A DNA stretch of 18,314 nt from Sphingobacteriaceae bacterium (GTDB lineage: Bacteria > Bacteroidota > Bacteroidia > B-17B0 > Aurantibacillaceae). A program made the translations under genes and the position numbers. This document shows, one piece after another, positions 7,752 to 14,025 of the stretch. The stretch is taken from positions 1-18,314 of the forward strand of contig JAHEYE010000049.1 of assembly GCA_023251695.1 (NCBI GenBank), given 5' to 3'. Below the pieces are notes generated by a model, which was not told the DNA's origin, ran no database searches, and worked only from the letters and a program-made list of their open reading frames with translations. Every line of letters begins with the position of its first letter. The first letter of the stretch is position 1.

Positions 7752-8081
7752 TTATTTTTCTGATGAAATATGAATAATCCTAACGAGGGGCTTAAAATCT
7801 TTTTGATTAATCATTATAAAAGGCGGAATCATTAGACGCACATTACTTTTGTATTTGTAATATACTACATCAGTTGCATGACGTTTCATTTGAATCGTAT
7901 CCATAAGATAAAGCGGTAATTCCGTTTTATCACGTGAATTAATAATTTGCAGCTGATAGGTCCCTTCCAGTTTTTTAAAAAGATCCATTAACCGTTGTGA
8001 CTCAATACTTGCTTTATCCTGCGCAGGCATTTTAAAACAAAAAAGAGCTGTAAAAATAAAAAGCAAAACTATGTTTTTCAT
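7752..8081 (-). CDS. Small secreted protein of unknown function
   Basis: 109 residues, not recognised. Residues 1-20 are a signal peptide (MKNIVLLFIFTALFCFKMPA before QDK); Cys15 is not in a clear lipobox, so signal peptidase I is more likely than lipoprotein processing. The mature part (about 89 residues) begins with a probable helix (ASIESQRLMDLFKKLEG), then alternates in a strand-like way (YQLQIINS, DVVYYKYKS, VRLMIPPFIMI, LVRIIHIS) and has no cysteine. It is too short for a T9SS tail. It is the first gene of a probable two-gene unit with the 1346-residue surface protein 26 bp downstream, and has a promoter box of its own. It could assist that protein's export or surface attachment, but only the neighbourhood suggests this. 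Confidence 0.7.
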   Translation of the reverse strand: MKNIVLLFIFTALFCFKMPAQDKASIESQRLMDLFKKLEGTYQLQIINSRDKTELPLYLMDTIQMKRHATDVVYYKYKSNVRLMIPPFIMINQKDFKPLVRIIHISSEK

Positions 8082-8098
8082 GATATGTGTTCTTATGT

Positions 8099-8106
8099 CA
8101 AATTTA
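8099..8106 (-). promoter_or_regulatory. Bacteroidota -7 element for the small secreted protein and surface protein
   Basis: On the minus strand this reads TAAATTTG, an exact TAnnTTTG match, 17 bases before the ATG at 8081. No clear -33 element is seen. It would drive the small secreted protein and, by read-through, the large surface protein. Confidence 0.55.
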
Positions 8107-8144
8107 AAAACTTAAAAGGAAAAGGCCTTAAAGCTTAATAATTT

Positions 8145-8160
8145 AGTAGGACACCCTACT
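8145..8160. other. Short perfect hairpin (6-bp stem, 4-base loop) in the 164-bp gap
   Basis: AGTAGG, loop ACAC, CCTACT. It lies 85 bp past the stop of the alpha/beta hydrolase, at the end of the pdhA operon, and upstream of the secreted-protein promoter. On the minus strand it is followed by AAATTATT rather than a T-run, so a terminator role is possible but weak; it could also be a small operator. Confidence 0.3.
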
Positions 8161-8245
8161 CAGTTTACACCATGAAAAAAGCAAAAAAAGGGGGATTTTC
8201 AAATTAAAAAGGACAAATGGCAGAATAATTGTGTGAACGGAGGTG

Positions 8246-8929
8246 TTATCGAATGAAACTGCTAATTACCTGCCTTAAACCGTTTAGATTTACTGATTCA
8301 ATAGGATGTTTTGTGTTTTGGAGGGTATAACGTGACGCGCTCATGATTTTAGAAGCGGCGTTATTAGTTTCATCTTCACCTACCATCGAATCGTTATCCG
8401 CTAAACCAATCATTACTTTATTTTGTATTTTAGAAAATATAGCTGCGTTTAATAAATTATTATTTCCTAAATCAATCATCATTTCTCCGGTTCGTTTCAA
8501 AAGTAATTCCCAATTCTTGCCATGACGTTTTTCCAATGCTTCTGCGAACTTTGGAACTTTCTCCAAAATCGTTTTTGAATCCAACATTTTTATTTCACGT
8601 TGTGCAATTTCAGGGCTCCATTCGAATTTTGTTCCGAGTGTTATTATACAACCCATTAAGTTTTGATATTGAGCCGCTAAATACAAAGCAACATAGCCAC
8701 CCATACTATAACCAAAAATATTGGGTTGCGATAGGTTATTTTCTTCAATAAATAATTTTAATTCGGTGGCAAATTGTGCAATCCCGAAATTATTTTTAAA
8801 AGGTGTTTGTCCATGGCCTGAAAAATTTAAAGAATGTGTTTTATGCCCAATAGAAGAAAGTTCTTTTGCCAAAGGCTCTAACTGATCCGCAGCTCCTATC
8901 GCACCATGAAGTAAAATAATAGATTGCAT
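8246..8929 (-). CDS. Alpha/beta-hydrolase fold protein
   Basis: 227 residues, the usual size for a compact alpha/beta hydrolase without a large lid. An HG oxyanion motif stands at LLHGAIG (6-12), the nucleophile elbow is GYSMGG with Ser75, the acid is probably Asp180 in LADNDSMV, and the base is His208 in NTKHP. No signal peptide, so cytoplasmic. The family covers esterases, thioesterases and C-C hydrolases; the substrate cannot be read from the sequence. The start is 7 bp after the stop of the enoyl-CoA hydratase-like gene, so the two are co-transcribed, and a thioesterase acting on the same acyl-CoA is one reasonable guess. It is the last gene of the operon that begins with pdhA. Confidence 0.8.
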   Translation of the reverse strand: MQSIILLHGAIGAADQLEPLAKELSSIGHKTHSLNFSGHGQTPFKNNFGIAQFATELKLFIEENNLSQPNIFGYSMGGYVALYLAAQYQNLMGCIITLGTKFEWSPEIAQREIKMLDSKTILEKVPKFAEALEKRHGKNWELLLKRTGEMMIDLGNNNLLNAAIFSKIQNKVMIGLADNDSMVGEDETNNAASKIMSASRYTLQNTKHPIESVNLNGLRQVISSFIR

Positions 8930-8936
8930 TTGAAGT

Positions 8937-9695
8937 TTAAGTCTTCGCTTTGAATTTATTAATGGCGTTGGTAGTAAATTCAGACAACACCAATTTACCG
9001 CTCATGCCGGCACGTTCAATTAAAAGGTTATCCCAGTTCTCTGTTCCTTCCCACATTACTTTTTTCAACATACTCATCGCTTCAGGATTACTGGTTGCTA
9101 ATTTACCGGCTAATGCTTCAATAGCCTTATCCATATCAGCAACATTCGAAAATACTTCAGTATACAAACCTTTTTCCTTAGCCCATTGTGCAGTTTGCCA
9201 TTCGGTAGCATTTATTGTAAGCTGACAGAAAGCTGACGTTCCCACCTTGCGCTCTACCGCTGGACCAACAACAAACGGACCAATACCCACTGCCAGTTCG
9301 CTCAATTTTACTGAAGCTGTATCATGAGCGAATGTGTAATCTGCAGCAGAAGCAATTCCAACTCCACCACCAACTGCTTTACCTTGAACGCGTGCAATAA
9401 CAAATTTTGGTGCTTTACGCATTGCATTGATCACTGCAGCAAAACCGGAGAAAAATTTTATTCCTGTTTCTAAATCTTTAATGGCTATTAGTTCGTCAAA
9501 ACTTGCTCCGGCACAAAATGCTTTGTCGCCTTCACTTTTTAAAACTATAACTTTAACTGAATTGACCTTTCCTAGTTTTTCAATCTCAGCTGCCAGATTG
9601 CGTAACTGTGTTCCCGGCATTGAATTACTTTGAGGATGGAAAAAAGTAATAGTCCCGATTCCGTTCTTAATTTCTGACTTTACAAATGCTTCCAT
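8937..9695 (-). CDS. Enoyl-CoA hydratase/isomerase family protein (crotonase superfamily)
   Basis: 252 residues with the crotonase fold. Oxyanion-hole segments are at FCAGASFDEL (60-69) and QGKAVGGGVGIASAADY (104-120). Of the two catalytic glutamates of classical enoyl-CoA hydratase, the first is kept (Glu133 in LSELAVGIGP) and the second aligns with Gln158 (VGTSAFCQLT). This makes plain hydration less certain and leaves room for isomerase or other crotonase chemistry. It differs clearly from the PaaG-like protein in this window. Its ATG follows directly after the TAA of the upstream FG-GAP gene (TAAATG), with no bases between, so translation is probably coupled. The alpha/beta hydrolase follows 7 bp downstream. 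The true substrate is unknown. Confidence 0.8.
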   Translation of the reverse strand: MEAFVKSEIKNGIGTITFFHPQSNSMPGTQLRNLAAEIEKLGKVNSVKVIVLKSEGDKAFCAGASFDELIAIKDLETGIKFFSGFAAVINAMRKAPKFVIARVQGKAVGGGVGIASAADYTFAHDTASVKLSELAVGIGPFVVGPAVERKVGTSAFCQLTINATEWQTAQWAKEKGLYTEVFSNVADMDKAIEALAGKLATSNPEAMSMLKKVMWEGTENWDNLLIERAGMSGKLVLSEFTTNAINKFKAKT

Positions 9696-11045
9696 TTATT
9701 CCTTAATGAATTTTACGTTCTTGAAATTATTGCTTTCTGGCAATTGTAAATAATAAATTCCTGAAGGAAGAATTGAAACATCAAGTTTATTCACCCCTTC
9801 AGCTACCTCCTTTTCCAAAACTATTTTTCCTAACAGATCTGATACTTTCACAAATGAATTTCTTTCGGTATTTATTTCAATAAAAGATGTGGTTGGGTTA
9901 GGAAATATACTGAAGTTAGCAAATCCTTCTTTTTCTTCAATCCCCAAACCGATACAATTAAGTTCGGCACTGATCTGATTACCGGTCTGAAATTTATAGG
10001 CAATATCAGGACGTGAATCACCGTTATAATCTCCGGTAGTAATCTGCTGTCCTGCATTATTCATATAACTAAAAGCCGGAGCAAAACTTCCGGTACCGGT
10101 GCCTAGCATAATAGAAATACTTGTTGTTCCATTAGCAGAAATAAGATCTTTCTTTCCATCATTATTAAAATCGGCACTAATTACAGATTGGGGATTATTG
10201 TTAACAGTATAGCTTACCGGAGGATTGAAAGAGCCGGTACCAGTTCCAAGCAAAACCGCTACCTTGTGAGTCGGAGTAATAATCGCTACCGCAATGTCTA
10301 AATTACCGTCGGCATTCAAATCATCAATTAGTAAAGAATAAGGACCATTTCCTAAAGTGTAGCTTCCATTAGGTATCATGCTGCCAGAAGAACTTCCTAA
10401 TAAGACACAAACATTATTTGAATTTGAATTCGAAACTACAATATCATCATAAACATCCGCATTCAGTTTGCCTGACACTACAAAAGTAGGCTGAAGGCCT
10501 GTGGTATAATTTATAGCGGCTGCTAAACTTCCTGTTCCATTTCCCATCAGGATCGAAACATCATTGGATGTACCATTTGCTACCGCAACGTCATTATTAC
10601 CATCCCCGTTATAATCACCAGACGAGACAGAGAATGGATATGTCCCGGTTGCAAAATAACCTAAAAGAGAAAAGGTTCCGGAAGAGCTTCCTAATAGAAC
10701 TGCGGTATTGTTAGGCCCTTGATTCGCAGTTATTATATCCTTATTACCATCATTATTAAGATCAGTTGCAAATAGATTGTCCGGACCCCAACCAACCGTA
10801 TAATTAGAAACTGGTCCGAAAGTTCCGGTACCACTACCTAACAAAACTGAAATAGTGTTTCCGCCACAATTTGATACAGCTATATCGATCTTCCCGTCGT
10901 TATTGAAATCATTGGATATCATTCCGCGGGGAACAGGACCAGCATTATACGTTAAGGTAGGAACAAAACACAAACTCTGCGCCATTAATGAATTAACACC
11001 AGCTAAAACAAAAATAGAAAATGAAATAAATAATTTTTTCTTCAA
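9696..11045 (-). CDS. Secreted FG-GAP/VCBS seven-bladed propeller with T9SS type A tail
   Basis: 449 residues. Signal peptide at 1-23 (KKKLFISFS ... LMAQ). Seven repeats carry a calcium-loop motif DxNxDGxxD starting at residues 46, 95, 144, 193, 242, 292 and 339, with spacings of 49, 49, 49, 49, 50 and 47. Seven regular units fit a closed seven-bladed beta-propeller. The fourth loop is degenerate (KLNADVYDD, first Asp replaced by Lys) and the seventh has DYNGDSRPD. Residues 376-449 (FANFSIFPNPTTSF, SGIYYLQL, KFIKE) are a type A sorting domain. No in-frame ATG precedes the signal peptide; the only fitting start is TTG at 11043-11045, since an in-frame stop lies five codons upstream. It sits 24 bp after pdhC and abuts the next gene, so an exported protein is embedded in a metabolic operon. 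Confidence 0.88.
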   Translation of the reverse strand: MKKKLFISFSIFVLAGVNSLMAQSLCFVPTLTYNAGPVPRGMISNDFNNDGKIDIAVSNCGGNTISVLLGSGTGTFGPVSNYTVGWGPDNLFATDLNNDGNKDIITANQGPNNTAVLLGSSSGTFSLLGYFATGTYPFSVSSGDYNGDGNNDVAVANGTSNDVSILMGNGTGSLAAAINYTTGLQPTFVVSGKLNADVYDDIVVSNSNSNNVCVLLGSSSGSMIPNGSYTLGNGPYSLLIDDLNADGNLDIAVAIITPTHKVAVLLGTGTGSFNPPVSYTVNNNPQSVISADFNNDGKKDLISANGTTSISIMLGTGTGSFAPAFSYMNNAGQQITTGDYNGDSRPDIAYKFQTGNQISAELNCIGLGIEEKEGFANFSIFPNPTTSFIEINTERNSFVKVSDLLGKIVLEKEVAEGVNKLDVSILPSGIYYLQLPESNNFKNVKFIKE

Positions 11046-11069
11046 TCTATGTATTTTTTAAAACTTTTA

Positions 11070-12302
11070 TTAAATAAACATCATTACAGGGTTCTCAATA
11101 AATGTTTTTAAGGTCTGAAGGAAAGCTGCTCCAGTTGCACCATCTACACTACGGTGATCGCAGGCAAGTGACAACATCATTGTGTTTCCCGGAACAACGG
11201 CTCCATTTTTCACAACGGGCACTTGACGAATCGCTCCTACCGAAAGAATACAAGACTCCGGTGAATTTATTATTGAAGTGAATGATTCTATACCGAACAT
11301 TCCTAAATTAGAAACAGTAAATGTGTTTCCTTCCCAATCGGCGGGTTGTAATTTTTTCTCCTTTGCCCTTTTCCCAAGATCTTTTGTCTCAGCCGCTATA
11401 TCTGAAATTCCTTTTCCATCAGCGAAACGGATTACAGGAACTAACAATCCATCTTCAACAGCAACAGCCATGCCAATATGAATGTGATGATTGATCCTGA
11501 TCTTATCTCCAATCCATGAAGAATTGACACGAGGATGTTTTCTCAACGCAGCAGCACAAGCTTTTATAACAAGATCGTTAAATGAAACTTTTACTTCACT
11601 GATTTTATTTATGGCTTCTCTGCTTGAAATTGCACTATCCATATCCACTTCTATATTTAAATAGAAATGAGGCGCGCCATTTTTACTTTCTAATAAACGT
11701 TTTGCAATAACCTTACGCATTTGTGATGCAGGTTCATCCGTATAACTCTCTACACCAACAAAACTCGATTTTTTCCCCGCCACACCTTTGTAATTTTCAA
11801 TATCCGATTTTGTTATTCTTCCGCTATCGCCACTTCCACTTACACGATTCAAATCAATTCCTTTTTCTTTCGCTAATGCTTTTGCCAACGGAGAAGCTTT
11901 TAATCTTCCATTACTATTGGAAATTGTTTCAACTTTTACGGTTTCAACAACTGCGGGTGTAACAGTGTTTGTTTTAACGGGAGTAACCGCCACAACTACT
12001 TCTTCTTTTTTAATATCAATTTTTGGTGCGGCTGCTTCAGCTAATATTTTTGAAATATCTTCTCCTTCTTTTCCTAATACAGCAATTAGGCCATCAACAG
12101 GAATACTTTGTTTTTCCTGAACACCAATGTGCAGCAGAACACCATCCTGGAAAGATTCGAATTCCATCGTAGCTTTATCAGTTTCAATATCGGCTATCAA
12201 TTCGCCGCTTTTTACTTTATCGCCAACTTTTTTATGCCATTTTGCAATAACGCCATCCGTCATTGTATCACTTAGTTTGGGCATTCTGACAATTTCAGCC
12301 AT
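11070..12302 (-). CDS. pdhC: Pyruvate dehydrogenase complex E2, dihydrolipoamide acetyltransferase
   Basis: 410 residues. E2 passes the acetyl group from E1 to CoA and forms the core of the complex. One lipoyl domain occupies 1-80, with the lipoylated lysine at 43 in IETDKATME. A linker rich in Ala, Pro, Val and Thr runs about 83-130. The peripheral subunit-binding domain is at about 132-171 (KASPLAKALAKEKGIDLNRV, GRITKSDI). The catalytic acyltransferase domain is about 190-410 with His383 and Asp387 in DHRSVDG. A single lipoyl domain and a MAEIVRMPKLSDTM start fit bacterial PDH E2; other 2-oxo acid E2 types are less likely given the adjacent E1-alpha. It starts 3 bp after the pdhA stop. The E3 and E1-beta genes are not in the window. 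Confidence 0.92.
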   Translation of the reverse strand: MAEIVRMPKLSDTMTDGVIAKWHKKVGDKVKSGELIADIETDKATMEFESFQDGVLLHIGVQEKQSIPVDGLIAVLGKEGEDISKILAEAAAPKIDIKKEEVVVAVTPVKTNTVTPAVVETVKVETISNSNGRLKASPLAKALAKEKGIDLNRVSGSGDSGRITKSDIENYKGVAGKKSSFVGVESYTDEPASQMRKVIAKRLLESKNGAPHFYLNIEVDMDSAISSREAINKISEVKVSFNDLVIKACAAALRKHPRVNSSWIGDKIRINHHIHIGMAVAVEDGLLVPVIRFADGKGISDIAAETKDLGKRAKEKKLQPADWEGNTFTVSNLGMFGIESFTSIINSPESCILSVGAIRQVPVVKNGAVVPGNTMMLSLACDHRSVDGATGAAFLQTLKTFIENPVMMFI

Positions 12303-12305
12303 ATT

Positions 12306-13319
12306 TTATTCTTGGATAAAAGGATAATTAGGTTCCATATACACATCATGATATAATTCAGTCGCATCAGGATATGGACTATCTTCAGCAAATTTCACCG
12401 ACTCGTTTACCAATTCTTTTATTCTCTCTTCCATCTTTTCAATTTCCGAATCGTCGATCCATTTATTCTTTTTCAATGTATCCAATACTTTTTCGATTGG
12501 GTCTGCCTTCTGATATTCTTTTACTTCGTCTTTTGTTCTGTAAGTTTGCGCATCGCTCATCGAGTGCCCTTTATAACGATAGGTTTTCATTTCTAAAAAT
12601 GTTGGTCCATCACCACGGCGCGCGCGTGCTACTGCTTCTTCCATCGCCTCATGAACGGCTTCCACAGTTAAACCATCAACCGGTTTACTAGGCATATCAT
12701 AAGCTAATCCCAATTTCCAAAGATCATGAACATTACTTGTACGTTCAACTGAAGTTCCCATCGCGTACATATTATTCTCTACAATAAAAATCACCGGTAA
12801 TTTCCATGTCATTGCCATGTTGAATGTTTCATGCAATGCACCCTGACGAACAGCACCATCTCCCATCGAACAAACACAAACGCTATCAGTTCCTTTATAT
12901 TTTTCAGCGAAAGCTATACCGGCTCCTAACGGTACCTGCCCTCCTACTATCCCATGTCCGCCGACAAAATTATGTTCCTTACTAAAAATATGCATCGAGC
13001 CTCCCTTGCCTTTACTGCTGCCGGTAACTTTTGCATACATTTCGGCCATCACATATTTTGGATGCATACCTAAACCAATTGGATGTGCATGACAACGGTA
13101 AGCTGTAATATGACTATCCTCTTTTTTTGTTGCACTTACAGTTCCTGCTACAATGGCTTCTTGTCCGATATACAAATGACAAAATCCTTTAATTTTTTGC
13201 TGAACGTAAACTTGTCCGGTTTTTTCTTCGAAGCGTCGCATCAATAGCATTGACTCGTACCACTTCAAGTATTGTTCTTTGGTGAACTTAAGTTTTTTCT
13301 CTACCGCCGTTTTCGACAT
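12306..13319 (-). CDS. pdhA: Pyruvate dehydrogenase E1 component, alpha subunit
   Basis: 337 residues, standard for the E1-alpha chain of heterotetrameric PDH. It decarboxylates pyruvate with thiamine diphosphate and acetylates the E2 lipoyl arm. The thiamine diphosphate/Mg motif runs from GDG (153-155) in SMGDGAVRQGALHE to NN (182-183) in VENNMYAMG. The loop YRYKGHSMSDAQTYR (247-261) matches the E1-alpha loop that carries phosphorylation sites in mitochondria. The nearly complete E1-alpha pattern (GFCHLYIGQEA, AYRCHAHP, GGHGIVGGQVPLGAG) leaves little doubt. The matching E1-beta gene is not next to it, so it must be elsewhere. It heads a probable five-gene unit and has its own -7 box in the 67-bp gap after cdd. 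Confidence 0.93.
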   Translation of the reverse strand: MSKTAVEKKLKFTKEQYLKWYESMLLMRRFEEKTGQVYVQQKIKGFCHLYIGQEAIVAGTVSATKKEDSHITAYRCHAHPIGLGMHPKYVMAEMYAKVTGSSKGKGGSMHIFSKEHNFVGGHGIVGGQVPLGAGIAFAEKYKGTDSVCVCSMGDGAVRQGALHETFNMAMTWKLPVIFIVENNMYAMGTSVERTSNVHDLWKLGLAYDMPSKPVDGLTVEAVHEAMEEAVARARRGDGPTFLEMKTYRYKGHSMSDAQTYRTKDEVKEYQKADPIEKVLDTLKKNKWIDDSEIEKMEERIKELVNESVKFAEDSPYPDATELYHDVYMEPNYPFIQE

Positions 13320-13341
13320 AAAAACCTTGTGTTTATAGGTA

Positions 13342-13349
13342 CAAAATTA
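13342..13349 (-). promoter_or_regulatory. Bacteroidota -7 element for the pdhA operon
   Basis: Minus strand TAATTTTG, an exact TAnnTTTG match, 22 bases before the pdhA ATG at 13319 and within the 67-bp gap after cdd. No clear -33 element. It suggests pdhA and the genes after it can be transcribed separately from cdd. Confidence 0.55.
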
Positions 13350-13386
13350 GCAGAATTTGGGGAATTTACATTATAGTTAATTATCT

Positions 13387-13884
13387 TTATTTCAGGTACT
13401 TACGGTTAAACATTAGCGGAAGCAAAGCTTCAATATTATTTGAAGCGTAAACTTTGCCTTTTTCGCCTTGCATTATGATGCGTATAGGGGAATCATATTT
13501 TGTTTCGTATTCGGCAATTACTTGCCGGCACGCACCACAGGGAGGAACAGGCGTTTCAATCACAGATCCGGATGCTTTACAACAAACTGCAATAGCCGTT
13601 ACAGGAACACCGGGATGAATTGCCGATGCGTGAAATATTGCAACGCGCTCGGCACAAAGTCCTGATGGATAAGCGGCATTTTCCTGGTTATTTCCCACTA
13701 CAATTTCTCCATTCTCCAATAGGATTGCAGCTCCAACGAGAAAATTTGAATACGGCGCGTAAGCGTTTTTCATTGAGAGTTGCGCCTTTTTTAAGAGGGA
13801 TTGTTCGTGAGAATTGAGGTCGTTTTCCGACCCATAAACTTCAAATTCTGTAGTAACAGAGAGTTTGGTAAACTTTGGGTTCAT
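13387..13884 (-). CDS. cdd: Cytidine deaminase
   Basis: 165 residues. It hydrolyses cytidine and deoxycytidine to uridine forms in pyrimidine salvage, in the cytoplasm. Zinc ligands are Cys77 in GLCAERVA and Cys116 and Cys119 in PPCGACRQ; Glu79 is the proton shuttle. The substrate-side motif AYAPYSNFLVGAA (41-53) is typical. There is an N-terminal extension of about 25 residues before the usual start of the fold (the family of small tetrameric enzymes is about 130 residues), common in flavobacterial members as I recall. The ATG at 13884 is the first in frame with coding-like sequence. It is transcribed away from the PorE-like pair across a 141-bp divergent region and towards pdhA. Confidence 0.92.
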   Translation of the reverse strand: MNPKFTKLSVTTEFEVYGSENDLNSHEQSLLKKAQLSMKNAYAPYSNFLVGAAILLENGEIVVGNNQENAAYPSGLCAERVAIFHASAIHPGVPVTAIAVCCKASGSVIETPVPPCGACRQVIAEYETKYDSPIRIIMQGEKGKVYASNNIEALLPLMFNRKYLK

Positions 13885-13997
13885 GAACTAAAAGTACTAA
13901 AAATTATTTATCGCATAAGCGAGGGCTTTTATTGTTAAATATTGCTTTTACCCATAAGAAAGAGGGTGAAAATAATCTCAAGGTTCAATAATTTTTT

Positions 13998-14005
13998 TAT
14001 CTTAG
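13998..14005 (+). promoter_or_regulatory. Near-consensus -7 element for the first PorE-like gene
   Basis: TATCTTAG differs from TAnnTTTG at one base and follows a run of T, 20 bases before the ATG at 14026. It lies in the 141-bp region between divergent cdd and the PorE-like gene. No good box for cdd was found on the other strand of this region. Confidence 0.45.
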
Positions 14006-14025
14006 CTCCCCTTTAAAAAAACAGA

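Noticed and set aside
8177..8195. T-runs on the minus strand downstream of the alpha/beta hydrolase as a terminator
   Set aside because: No stem precedes the T-runs on that strand; the hairpin at 8145-8160 lies beyond them.
8172..8207. Tiny plus-strand reading frame, ATG to TAA, 11 codons rich in lysine and glycine
   Set aside because: Very short, made largely of A and G runs, with no promoter or conserved pattern; likely chance.
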